A stretch of 64,000 nt of DNA from Venturia oleaginea (Eukaryota; Ascomycota; Dothideomycetes; Venturiales; Venturiaceae), in contig JABMLP010000012.1 of NCBI GenBank assembly GCA_013176395.1, positions 806,001-870,000 on the forward strand. The letters run 5' to 3'. The notes beneath the pieces were generated by a model that worked only from the letters and a program-made list of their open reading frames with translations, ran no database searches and was not told where the DNA came from. Positions 1-9,741 of the stretch are shown here, piece by piece. Both the position numbers and the translations under genes were made by a program. How positions within the stretch are numbered: the stretch's first letter is position 1; every line of letters begins with the position of its first letter.

Positions 1-475
1 ACAAGGCATGATGGGCGCACAGCGTTCTGCGTATGAAGGCAGCCGTTGCCTTGTCTGAGAGGAAGTCGGACGTCGATTTGGCTGGGTCGGTGTTTGAAGG
101 GCCCGTCGAGGCTGGCCGCGAGATATCACTCGGCTTTGCTGGACCTGAGAGAGATGCTGCTGGAAGCTTCGCATCGCTGGGATGGAGTCGCGATGGGTCG
201 TCCAGTTGTGTCGATTTGGGAGGGAGCTGATTCATGGCCGGGGAATTGGCATTGGCATTGGCATGGTCTGGAGGGTTCCTCACATAGCTGTAGCTGTAGC
301 TGTAGACAATCTTTCTTCATCAACTTTATTCTCTGTGCTGGCAAGGCACTTGGCTGATCCCGCCTCCAATGCTCCACTCAAGCTCCGGCCACCGGCCAAG
401 CTATGGTTCACTGAGCAGAGCCTCAGTCCTGCTACACAGATCGCAATACCATAGAGAGCCAACTCTGAGCCAGTC
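1..475. other. Upstream region of MED10, simple repeats
   Basis: No convincing gene is seen here. The stretch holds short hexanucleotide repeats: TTGGCA-type units near 246-266 and AGCTGT-type units near 285-306. It presumably contains the MED10 promoter, but no core element stands out. Confidence 0.5.
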
Positions 476-971
476 ATGGCTCAACCAAAGGAAGACCCTC
501 TCCTAAAATCTGTCGAGAGTAAACTCCCCCGTCCCCAACTCCCATCCCATCCAACTAACACTCCCAGAACAAGTAAAAGACATAACCTCAACCCTCCACA
601 CCCTACTCGTCATAACCCAGGGCAGCACCGGCCAAACCCAAAACGAGCTGCAGTCTGGCCTCCGAAAAAATATCTTAAAACTCCTCACCGAACTCCGCAG
701 CCTCATCTCCACGACTCCCCACCTCAACTTCAAGATTCCCGTCGAGGTCATCGATTATGTCCAGGAAGGCCGGAATCCGGATATCTATACTAGGGAGTTT
801 GTGGAGTTGGTGATGAAGATCAATCAGATGCATAAGGGGAAGACGGAGGCGTTTGGTGATTTTAGGGATATATTGGCGAGGGAATTCGTGGGTGCTGTGC
901 CGGAGATGAGGACGCCGGTCGAGAGGGTTGTTGGTGTTAGTGGTGGGAAGATCGCTGAGCCGGGGTTTTGA
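476..971 (+). CDS. MED10: Mediator complex subunit 10 (Med10/Nut2), two exons
   Basis: Subunit of the middle module of Mediator, the nuclear coactivator that bridges transcription factors and RNA polymerase II. Exons are 476-518 and 568-971, giving 148 residues. The 49-nt intron (519-567) starts GTAAAC, has a CTAAC branch point near 555-559 and ends CCCAG. Splicing joins MAQPKEDPLLKSVE to KQVKDITSTLHTLL. Without splicing the first frame runs off into unrelated sequence. The family hallmark is in the second half: a PVEVIDYVQEGRNPDIYT segment followed by REFVELVMKINQMHKGK and FRDILAREF. Length and motif order match Med10. The gene stands alone on the plus strand, about 600 bp from the convergent F-box-like gene. 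The family is established knowledge; the splice model is my reading. Confidence 0.93.
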
Positions 972-1571
972 TGGAGGTAAAAGGTATGAATTATGAATTC
1001 ACGAGGAATGGTGAGGAAGAGTGCATAGAGTTGAGATATGGCTTGGATCTTCAATGGAATGCACAAAGCTGAGATGGCTTAAGTTTTAAGGCTGGGAGGG
1101 ATGCTATGAATACCGATCACGTTGAGACAAAGTTCGAAGTTTGGATGCTTCTCGCATCGAGAATACTCCCGAGAACGTTGCTGCGGGCCTAGAATTTTGT
1201 CATGAGGAAGATGACTATCTCCACCCTAACGCAAAAGAGGCGTCAAACTCGGAAATGCGCGTCAGAAGGCAGAGAGCAAGTGGAGCTTTTAGCTAAGAGT
1301 GAGGTCCCTCAAATGTGGTGTCTGAGCTATTGCACTAGTTTATGTAGGTAGCTTGGATGTGAGAGGTCTTTTCATGCTGGCTAATATTTTGATATCCAGT
1401 CTTGCTTCCACGGTTTTCTCTATCCTGCTCAAGCCAGCCTCTCAATATCTTTCCCCAGCAACTTGAGTCTTGCTCGAAGTCGACATGGCATTGATTTTCG
1501 ATCTGGACGTCCGGGTTCGTCTAATTGTCTGTTCGACGATACTCCATGTGCCGCCTATGCATATTACCAAC
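972..1571. other. Intergenic region between convergent genes
   Basis: This carries the 3' flank of MED10 and the 3' flank of the minus-strand F-box-like gene. Small open frames near 1463-1703 overlap that gene antisense and look spurious. Nothing else is supported. Confidence 0.5.
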
Positions 1572-2306
1572 TTAGGTCTCGAGCCTGGCGGGCAAGCGAA
1601 CCTTGTTATATGGTTTTGGCATACTCATTTGACACTTCTGGAGCTGTTCCGTAAGCCATTTGATGTCCATATCCGCCGCTTCGTTGAGAGTATCCCATGT
1701 TGATGGGGGGTTACCCCGTCCATTCTGATCCCATTTGATCCCAGAAGGTCTACGAACAAACGAGCCTCCATCGGATCTCGAAAACGCTTCGTTCGGTGTT
1801 CGCCAGGCCCATCTCACGAATCCTTGCTGTCTGAGAAGTTCAATTAAGTCTCCGTCCAATTCGCCCTCCCGCACCCATTGCTCGAGCCCACCGAGCTTCT
1901 CCCATATGAAAATGCGGATACTGCTGAGGTGGATATTCACTCGCTCCCAGGGTGCCATCCCTTCCCGGTGCATCTCCCACACATCTTCTGGGCAGACCAT
2001 CCCCCCATACCAGGACTCCATCAGCTCTTCATTATGCTTTCGAACAACAAGCAACTCGTCCAGCCATTTCTGCTCCACAAAGTCGACATCTTCGGTAAAG
2101 TCAATGCCATCGTCAACCTCGCGCAATACGGTGGTCCAGGCATCGATATGTCGCTTGTGAGCTCTGAAACTCCACATCCCGAATATGCTTTTTGGCCGAC
2201 GATCGTACATGGCAGTAGGAGCGCTGTCACTCTTGTCGTAGGTTTCGAGGAGGATTTGGTGGCGCAACTCGCGAGCGAGATCGAAGAAAGAGGTGAAGGA
2301 CGCCAT
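1572..2306 (-). CDS. F-box-like family protein, intact copy 1
   Basis: 244-residue protein with no known function that I recognise. The first true ATG is at 2306; the longer frame begins with TTG. Near residue 10 is the family signature FFDLARELRHQILLETYD, which resembles the start of an F-box helix (L-x-x-E-[LI]-R-x-x-I-L). Further conserved blocks follow: FVEQKWLDELLVV, a tryptophan-rich middle, SGIKWDQ, PPSTWDTL and DIKWLTEQLQ near the C-terminus. The same blocks recur in order in decayed copies at 3.1-9.1 kb and 28-30.1 kb, all on the minus strand. It is the only copy in the window with an uninterrupted frame. A role as a ubiquitin-ligase substrate adaptor is possible from the F-box resemblance but is only inference. 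Confidence 0.7.
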   Translation of the reverse strand: MASFTSFFDLARELRHQILLETYDKSDSAPTAMYDRRPKSIFGMWSFRAHKRHIDAWTTVLREVDDGIDFTEDVDFVEQKWLDELLVVRKHNEELMESWYGGMVCPEDVWEMHREGMAPWERVNIHLSSIRIFIWEKLGGLEQWVREGELDGDLIELLRQQGFVRWAWRTPNEAFSRSDGGSFVRRPSGIKWDQNGRGNPPSTWDTLNEAADMDIKWLTEQLQKCQMSMPKPYNKVRLPARLET

Positions 2307-3073
2307 TATCGATGGTTCTCCTACTTCCTCGCTTGTTAGCAATAAAACAAGAGTTGGATATGGGCGAGGAACTATGGAAGCTCACTCTTTTCTCTGTCTG
2401 CGTGGTCGTGCGATTGACTTTTGTTGTTTGTTGGTGCAAGATTATGAATCCACAGAAGAGGGCAACTTATACTTGGGTATGTTGTCCATGCTTACTTTAC
2501 AACGCGATACACAGCGGGTAACACACGTCATTATGTGTTAACACGACTTGAAGATGTTGGACATGGTTGGAAATAAGGATGCTGGGTAAGAGGACATTGA
2601 CCATGCTCAGATCGTGATCGTTGTTCTCTTCCCCAGTATCCTTGGTTCCCGCGGTGTCCAAACTTTTGGGGACACATGGGTTTGTCCATTGAGTGCCGTC
2701 AACGGTACCGTCAAATTAATTCAAATCGCTGAAAGAGGATCGGTTTTGATCAACTTCTGGCAATCTCAAGAAGAGGGCTGGCCCGGAAATTGTTGAGATC
2801 TAAATTGGAACAAGAGAAAGCTACATGGACGCTATGTTCATGAAATTTCACGAGGGGAGCAGGACTGGATTGACGAACCCATTGTGGGCAGGTACTTCTG
2901 ATGGAATGGGTTTTTGGGACTCTGTTCTGGCTAATCTTTTGAATATTGAGGCACGATCTTGCCTTGTTGGACTTCTCCATGGTGGATACCCGGTTCAGTA
3001 CTCCTAATCTGCTTTTCGCCTGTAGTATCATTTCCACACGCCTGCTTGCTTCTTGGTTCTTGCAACCAGGTTC
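2307..3073. other. Region upstream of copy 1
   Basis: Promoter side of the intact family copy. An ACACACGTCAT motif near 2522-2532 resembles the CRE-like motif upstream of other copies. Small frames here show no recognisable protein. Confidence 0.4.
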
Positions 3074-4033
3074 TCAGTTTGACAAGGTACACACCTGTCG
3101 GACTATCGTGGAAGAGTGCTTGCATTCGACTATTACCAGTCCTCCAACGATGTACTCACGCCATCTCCACAGTTCGATGGTCAGAGTTGCCTGGCCTTCA
3201 GTATGTACGGTGATGTGGTTGTAGATCTCTGGGAGGGTTCGAACAAATTCGTTGGCTTTCTCCACTAGCCATTTAATATCTTCGAGTACAGCTACCTCCA
3301 AAGCGTCCCATGTTGAAGGATAGTGTTCAGACCCATCCTGATATCAGATCACGCCCGAAGCACCAGCACCCCACACACCAATGACGCTCGCGCACTGAAA
3401 TGGAGAGACAGCCCGGATGTCGCGATAGTTCTTGTGCCATGGAGGGATCGCGGCTCGCTTTCCAAGCTCGGGGTCCTTGGTGAGTGATTCCTTCAAGAAG
3501 ATTGGGTACTTGTCCTCGGGAATTGCTTTCGCCAGACGCGTTTCTCTGCCACGGAGCCCGTCCCACCAAAGATGGCCAAGGTACTGGAGACACTTACGAA
3601 TTTTCGACCAGGGTGATGGACCATTCCGAGTCTTGCGCTATGATTCCTCCCGTGTGAGGGAGATAGCGTCCTCCTCATGTGCTCCAACCTTGCGCCACTC
3701 TATCTCTTGTTCCTGTTCAATAGCTCGATGTACGTTGTCCAACTCTTTCGGCCATTTTGCCCCGACGAAGTCCATGTCTACACGATAAACGCCGTTGACC
3801 TGAACTAAAACGCTAGCCCATTTTCCGATGTCCTGCTCGATTCGGGACGCCATCCAGAACCATTTAGAAGAGTCGTTGCTTGAGTCATAGGTCTCAGCGA
3901 GAATATTTTGCCTTAATTCGCGGGAGAGATCGAAGAAGGTTGTTAGCTCCTTGGTCGAAAGCATGTCGCCAAGTGCTATTATCTCGTCGAGGGCTGTCTT
4001 CTCGCTCATTGACGGATTATCGTTTAACGTCAT
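3074..4033 (-). pseudogene. F-box-like family, decayed copy 2
   Basis: It begins with a true ATG at 4033 and carries the signature FFDLSRELRQNILAETYDSS, then FVGAKWPKELDNV. The frame continues past an in-frame TAG at 3640-3638 and a TGA at 3346-3344 without a shift. The part after the stops still reads family sequence: SGVI-stop-YQDG, YPSTWDALEVAVLEDIKWLVEK. Against copies 1 and 3 the TGA sits exactly at the conserved tryptophan of SG[IV][KR]W. The frame stays aligned throughout, so point mutations rather than deletions disabled it. The 3' limit is uncertain because the tail after about 3160 does not match other copies. Confidence 0.78.
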
Positions 4034-4612
4034 CTTGTCTATACCCTGCTCGCCTGCTATAGATATTAGTTACCATCAGTCGCATGAGACCGAAGCTATA
4101 AGATAAGTGACCTTACTAGCTTGCCGATTCTTACTAACTTTGTTGGTACTAGGTTGAAGTTATAATTTATAAAAGGCGAGATTTATGTAGCGCAACTTTT
4201 CAACGCTTACATCACCACAACACAGTAACCTAGAAGTAGATATCTTGGACTTTTATAAAAGGTAAGCACAGTGGGGAGTCTAGTTGTGGGTAATTCAGTG
4301 TGCTTCAACCAAATACTAAGTTAATTGAATCCGGCTGAATTAAGATCGATAACCTGAGATTTCTGCCGACTGTTTTGCGAAATCGTCAGAAATTTTGCGA
4401 TATCGATCTTGATTTGGTAAAAGAGCTAGTGTAAGGAATTTGTTACTCAAGAAGGGCGACGAATTGGTAGACCTCAGGATATACACTTGATTGTTTACCC
4501 GACTGTACTAGGAGCATGGAGTTTACTGATATCTAGCTTAGGCTCATGTTCTGACGCGTTCTGCTCTCTCATTCCAATGCAATCAGCAACTTTGGGGTTG
4601 TTCTAGTCGCCA
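4034..4612. other. Spacer between copies 2 and 3
   Basis: AT-rich, with no supported gene. A GCTTACATCACCACAACACAG block near 4206-4226 is a divergent version of the motif upstream of other copies (minus-strand sense TGTGACGTAAGC). Confidence 0.45.
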
Positions 4613-5588
4613 CTAGTCCCAAGAACAAACCTTCGTATAGTACCTCTCGGGCAGAGTCTTCTGATACGTGTGGAGCCGCTGCTTGATCCAGTCGATATCG
4701 GTATCTTTAGCTTGGACTAGATTGTCCCAAGTCGAAAGACGATATATGTCCCTATGTTTATCCCACCGTACACCCGAAGGACCTTGTCCCCAAATACCCG
4801 ATGAATTCCAACCATATTCATCCACTGTTACCCCATGGCCATCCCATGGCAGAGATATCATCGTCCTGATGCTCTTATCTGACTCTGGCCTCAGCCGCTT
4901 CTCGTATACCCCCAGATACGTCCACCAAAACAGATTAGCCTCGGATAGGACGTTATGGAATCGAACCCACGGAGCCTGTCCCTCCCTAGTTGACTTCCAA
5001 ATATCTTCTGCGTATCTGTAATCTCTAATAACATTCTAGGCTTTCTCTCCTTTTTATCTCGCGACGTAACTTCTCGATCGACAGCTCTTCTATTTATTTG
5101 GCCCCGACATACTCGATATCCTGGTTAAAGCTAGGATTTGCATCAATGGCGCGTAACACACTGCACCATTTCTCAATCTTCTCCTTGTGGTCACGGAACC
5201 GCTATTCATCCCAGTCTGAATAATTGGCGATCTCACTTTCCACGCCATCAATCGATAGGAAGCCTTTGCTCGTGTACTCGCTCACATCGTAGGTTTGGAT
5301 AAGGATTTTTTGACGTAATTCGCAGGCGAGAATGAAGAAGGTGACCGGTTTTGCAGGCTTGTCGGACGCCATGCCTTCGATGGCTGGCTCGCTTGCTGCG
5401 ATTTTATTAGTTATTTGTCCGTCAGAATGGGGGTTGAGATCTAGGGGAGTGAGCGTACCCATTTTCTTTCTTGGTGCGGTTGTTTTGTTGAGTTTATCGC
5501 TGCTGATGCGCGTCTTTGGAGGTTTGTCAGGATTGTCGAACGCCACACCTTCGATGGCTGGCCCGCTTGCTGTGAGCTTGTCAGTCAC
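4613..5588 (-). pseudogene. F-box-like family, decayed copy 3
   Basis: The signature FFILACELRQKILIQTYD lies near 5335-5285. Downstream are an in-frame TAG after SDWDE, a TAA replacing the conserved tryptophan of the GAKW block near 5096, and a frameshift near 5025. After that the family sequence resumes as EDIWKSTREGQAPW, WWTYLGVYEKRL, SGVRWDKH, LSTWDNL and DIDWIKQRLH. The N-terminal frame has a GTG, not ATG, at 5588. It contains an imperfect internal duplication (ASGPAIEGVAFDNPDKP versus ASEPAIEGMASDKPAKP), absent from the other copies. It is no longer able to make the full protein. Confidence 0.75.
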
Positions 5589-5718
5589 GTATACGATGCC
5601 GATGTGGTTGCAAAGTGAGGCAGGTAAGCTTACCCGTTTTCTTCCTTTTTGCGGTTGTGTTGTTAGGTGGAGGGGAGAAAGCGCTTACTCGAGAGACGAT
5701 ATCTATACTGTTTTACGC

Positions 5719-5731
5719 TTACGTCACACGA
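5719..5731 (-). promoter_or_regulatory. CRE/ATF-like motif upstream of copy 3
   Basis: Plus-strand CGCTTACGTCACA, read in the sense of the gene as TGTGACGTAAGCG. The core TGACGTAA matches the consensus bound by fungal ATF/CREB-type bZIP factors. Similar blocks occur upstream of other family copies. Function is inferred from position and recurrence only. Confidence 0.4.
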
Positions 5732-5977
5732 CATACTAAGGAGTGTTCTGGAGGCTTCTAATAGACGGGTAACATATCATCATTCGCTATACAATCTTTA
5801 GATGAGTTTTCCATTCTCCGAGATCGCCTCTACGGCTATTAAGCAAGCTTAGATTATTTCCAGCCACTCCTTTTCCTAAAAGCAGAATTATAATTTTGAA
5901 TATTTGACACACTGAGATTTTGAATTCTGTTCCCTTCCAATCTGCTCGTTCCATCGAAGATGCCATCGAAGATGCCG

Positions 5978-6955
5978 TTATATTCGGAGTCCTCTTATTT
6001 GAGATCGATATCGATGATTGCCTGGCATTATAATTTTTGAAATTGCCAGGAAATTATTAATATCGCTCCTGGAATACTGATGACACATCGTTCTGAGATA
6101 GAGTATGGGCTCAGCATTCCGTTCCTGGGGGTGCCAGCATAACCGATCTCCAACTCCCGTGTACTTGAACTCATTGCGACAGTAATGCTCAGGGAGACTC
6201 CTTTGATGCCACGCGAGCTGCTCCGCCAACCAATCAATATCTACACTTGCGGCAACACTGGCCTCCAAACTATCCCAAGTAGAAGGAATATGTCGTCGCC
6301 CAGTTCTATCCCACTCCATCCGCGAAGCACCACCAGTCCACCTACGGAGGTGCCACCAAGACTCCAAACCTGCCACTCCAATCTGCTGCTAGGATGGTTA
6401 CAGTACAGAGTCCACGGCGGATGATCGGCTCGTTCAGTAAGTTCGGGATCCTGCTCAAGCTGCTTTCGAATGAATATCGAGCCACACCCATCCTTCAGGT
6501 ATTTTCGCGCCAGTACTGTATTCCGTCCATGCAAATCTTCCCACCAAAATTACGTGGTTTCGAAGATTTACAAGGTTACTTGACCCAGGGTGCCTCTCCC
6601 TCTCTATTCGTTGTCCAGATTCTTGCTACATGTTGTCCTTCACCTCGTGGATCATCTAGGGACACCGTTTCCTCCTAATTTGAAGAACCCGCGAGGATTT
6701 ATTCGCGGGCGCACCGGGCGCTCTTCAGCTCCTGGAGCCATATTTCCGCGACGAACTTTACGTCTTCTTGGCAGTACACTGCGCTGTTTACGGCTTGGAG
6801 TACTCTGGTCCACTGCTCGATGTCTGTTTTGATGTCTCGGAAGGTCCACTCAATGATATATGTTTTTTCGGCTAGTTCGAAGGCTTCGATTAGTGTTTGG
6901 TGTCTTAGCTCTCGTGGTAAGTTTGTGGAAAGTAGTAGGCGTTCTGATTTGGGCT
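5978..6955 (-). pseudogene. F-box-like family, decayed copy 4
   Basis: On the minus strand the region 6945-6700 reads LPRELRHQTLIEAFELAE, then TDIEQWTRVLQAVNSAVY and KFVAEIWLQELKSARCARE before a TAA stop. A separate frame at about 6520-6415 gives KYLKDGCGSIF and KQLEQDPELTERADHPPW. Another frame at 6376-6180 gives GGASRMEWDRTG, HIPSTWDSLEASV and DIDWLAEQLAWHQ. At least two frame changes and one stop separate the pieces. The order of blocks matches copies 1-3. The 3' tail (about 6060-5985) resembles sequence at 7250-7170, so the duplicated unit extends past the coding part. Confidence 0.68.
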
Positions 6956-7020
6956 GAGGTTGTTGTCGAGTTAGAGGAGATTCAAACGCTGAGAGATACG
7001 GTTTGTATCATATGACCTCT

Positions 7021-7322
7021 TGCGTTTACACCACGTCACATTGCAGCATATTTTATCACAATACTATACGTTCATTCTAGGTAAGTTTGCTCTATGTCAG
7101 GAAATGTTTGATTGGAATGATGTTGCGAAGATCTGATTGCCTAGCACTACTCTGACTCAGAAATACACCTTTATATGGTGACCAACGATGATAATTTTCT
7201 GGCGAAATATCTTTCAAAATTGCCAGGAATCTATCAATATCGTTCTCAAGTGAAATGACTTCAAAAAGAACGGGCAACACACACAACCAACTTATAAATG
7301 ATAAAGGATTATGGCTATTCAT
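7021..7322 (-). pseudogene. Tail fragment of another array unit
   Basis: The minus frame reads NDIDRFLAILKDISPENYHRWSP, similar to the 3' tail of copy 4 (DINNFLAISKIIMPGNHRY). The shared stretch is also visible in DNA (AATTGCCAGGAA, then a TATCG block). Upstream, 7323-7870 holds no clear family body, and a TTGCTTACGTCACAG block stands at about 7874-7888. I read this as a fifth repeat unit whose coding body is mostly gone. Evidence is weaker than for the other copies. Confidence 0.4.
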
Positions 7323-8881
7323 TTTTCGCCCTCACTGTCAAGACCCCACCCTTCTTCCACTCCTTATTCTCAAAGATCTTCGAGCTCGACCACTATGCAG
7401 GACGTGAAGAGCGATACATATTATAGACGCCAATCCACAACCAATTATTCTGCCAGATTACGACGTCAAGTTAACTCACTTTCGTCTTTCATTTAAATGA
7501 ATTGCTGATCTCGCCGAGTTTTTTATCAAAATTTAAAAATTGAAATTAACCATGTCACATTATATCACAGTTAAGAATACTGATCCTGATAGTGGGTACA
7601 TTTTTTGATTGATGAACCGAACCCTCGGTACCTCCCATCCTCCTTGGACTGATTCGCCATTGTTTCTTGCGCCTGGAATTTCTCAATTCATGGTCTCTTA
7701 AAACTTGCCTTGACTTCAATCGGGCCTGGCAAGATTGAATCTGCAAAGCCAAGAAAAGCTGTACGGCAACAAACTTCGAAGTTCCTCAAAGGAAAGTAGC
7801 TATACTCCTAGCTCCCCGTAAAATTTCGAACCGCCGATGCAGATAGACGTGATTTATATCCATCGAATATTTGTTTTGCTTACGTCACAGTACAATAACA
7901 CCTAACTTGAATTGTTCAAATCACAACTATCGAGAGTGGAAATTGATATTGAGACCAGCTCGTAGATATCAGATATGGAGAATTACTTGTACGATAGTAT
8001 TGTTGATGCTGCTCAAGAATAAGGCTGACGCTATCATAGGACTCCAAACGATCAAGTAGTATGGATGTGGACTTCTCCTACTAGTAATTAATTACCTACT
8101 CTATAAATGAATGCAGAGTCAAATGGATAATGATAGATGGAATGAAGTAGTAAGTTGAATGCATACTCGTCTAAGCTGAGGTATAATGTCTGACTATATA
8201 CACATAGATAGAGAAGATTCCAGAAGTGAATGTATGAGATCATTGTCGATCCTAGGTATTGAGTATATGAACTTCACATGATACCAAGACGTTCCCAACC
8301 CAAGATGTTTCAACAGGACAAATGCCGAAGCCTTCATACACCTACGTTCACGACATTTTTGATAAAATTACTTGCTGAAAACATTTGTGGAAGATAGTCG
8401 GATTATCAATCTCAGCTGGCTTCGCATTCAACTCGTACCTCACCCCTAGCTCGAACGTTTCTGTCCATTAGTCTCATACTATTAGACGATCGTCCCTCTC
8501 GAGAATTCTCAAGCCTATTACTTGCATTAACATCAGCACTCTATCTCTCCTAACAGATCTAAAGATAACTCGTACCCGATTCTATAGCTCTCTAGCGTGT
8601 CGAGACATTACCATCTACTACCCTTCATCCGTATCATCACTCAACGCCACTTCCCGCCACCTATCCGAACCCGGAATCCTCCTGAACTCTCTCTTGCGCT
8701 TGTAAGGATAATCCTCGACATTATAAATCCCAGGTATTTTGAGGTTGGAGAGGTTGGAGAGATTCCGATAGACCCAGCTCCATGGTGAGGATCCACCGCG
8801 TGTTACCCTGAAGATTTCGTTTCGTTCTGCGGGAAAGAGGAGGTACTATTCTTTGTTGGCGAGTTATTCGAGATCTTTCAG
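7323..8881. other. Degenerate AT-rich part of the array
   Basis: No supported gene. It holds a CRE-like block near 7874-7888 and, on the minus strand near 8800-8690, weak traces of family-like sequence downstream of copy 5. Many stops occur in all frames. Confidence 0.45.
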
Positions 8882-9073
8882 CTAGTGGCCCCGCGCGTAG
8901 ATAAGTTCGTCAAATATGCCGTTGTGGGCATTTGAGAGTGCGCTGGTCCATTTTTCAATACCGGGAATGTGGTCGACAACTTTGCTGCGTAAATCGTGCG
9001 TCATGGCATCGTAGCTTTTGATGAGGATGGCCTGGCATAGTTCTGCAGGGAGAGTGAGGAAGTTCGTCGGCAT
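8882..9073 (-). pseudogene. F-box-like family, truncated copy 5
   Basis: From a true ATG at 9073 the frame reads MPTNFLTLPAELCQAILIKS, then IEKWTSALSNAHNGIFDELIY, and stops at a TAG after 63 residues. This covers only the N-terminal quarter of the family. FLTLPAEL is the most F-box-like version of the signature in the window. Downstream sequence shows no continuous family blocks. It lies about 470 bp from the retrotransposon nest that interrupts the array. Confidence 0.65.
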
Positions 9074-9540
9074 GGTAGTGGCCAGAGCGAAAGCAGAGAA
9101 AACCTGTGGAGAAGTGGGAATATTAAAATAGAGGTGAGTTTCATTAATTTTTTTTGCGTTTGCTGGCTTTTGACTTTTGACAGGCGCCAGTATTGTTCGA
9201 GACCACAACTTCATGATTAAGATAACACCTGCTCCAGAGAAAGCCACGCAAAGACTACCAACACTCACTCCATTACAATCAAGAACGGAAGTTACTATCC
9301 GAAAGAGAGAGATAAAAAACCTTGTTAAGAAAAAATAGCAGTAAATTCATCAGAAATAGAGGAGAGGAACGTCATAAAGTTAGAGAATTAACGTAAAAAC
9401 GTAAAATAGAGTTTATCCATAGTACCAGAGATAACTAGTACATTACTATTGATATACCACAATACAATGTGCTGCAAAGAGCTTGGGAAATAGGTAGACC
9501 TACTACTATAAAAACAAATAGCGGTAATAATGTACGAGAT

Positions 9541-9716
9541 TGTTATGGGCATGGCCCATGGTTGGTATAGGCTAAGAGCCTAAGCCTGATTGAGCCTAGT
9601 ATAGAGAAAGAACCTCATTGAGGTTCTCTGTTTGTAGATACCTTCACTCTTTAACTGAATCTAAACAATCTTTGGCTACGAGTATGCTGCGTCTTTCCAG
9701 CTACCGTCCCGTAATA
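9541..9716 (+). repeat. 5' LTR of element A1 (176 bp)
   Basis: Starts TGTTATGGGC and ends CCCGTAATA. Besides promoter function it contains three short perfect hairpins: ATGGGC-ATG-GCCCAT (9545-9559), TAGGCT-AAG-AGCCTA (9568-9582) and AGAACCTCA-T-TGAGGTTCT (9609-9627). The block AACTGAATCTA at 9653-9663 is complementary to the sequence right after the LTR and is the presumed start of R. Confidence 0.92.
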
Positions 9717-9727
9717 TAGATTCAGTT
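9717..9727 (+). other. Primer binding site, probable self-priming
   Basis: TAGATTCAGTT directly follows the LTR. Its reverse complement AACTGAATCTA occurs exactly at 9653-9663 inside the LTR, and pairing is broken on both sides, so the match is exactly 11 nt. I did not identify a matching tRNA 3' end. This is the arrangement of Tf1-type self-priming elements, where the first 11 nt of the mRNA prime reverse transcription. The mechanism here is inferred. Confidence 0.65.
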
Positions 9728-9741
9728 CTTTACAAACCTAG

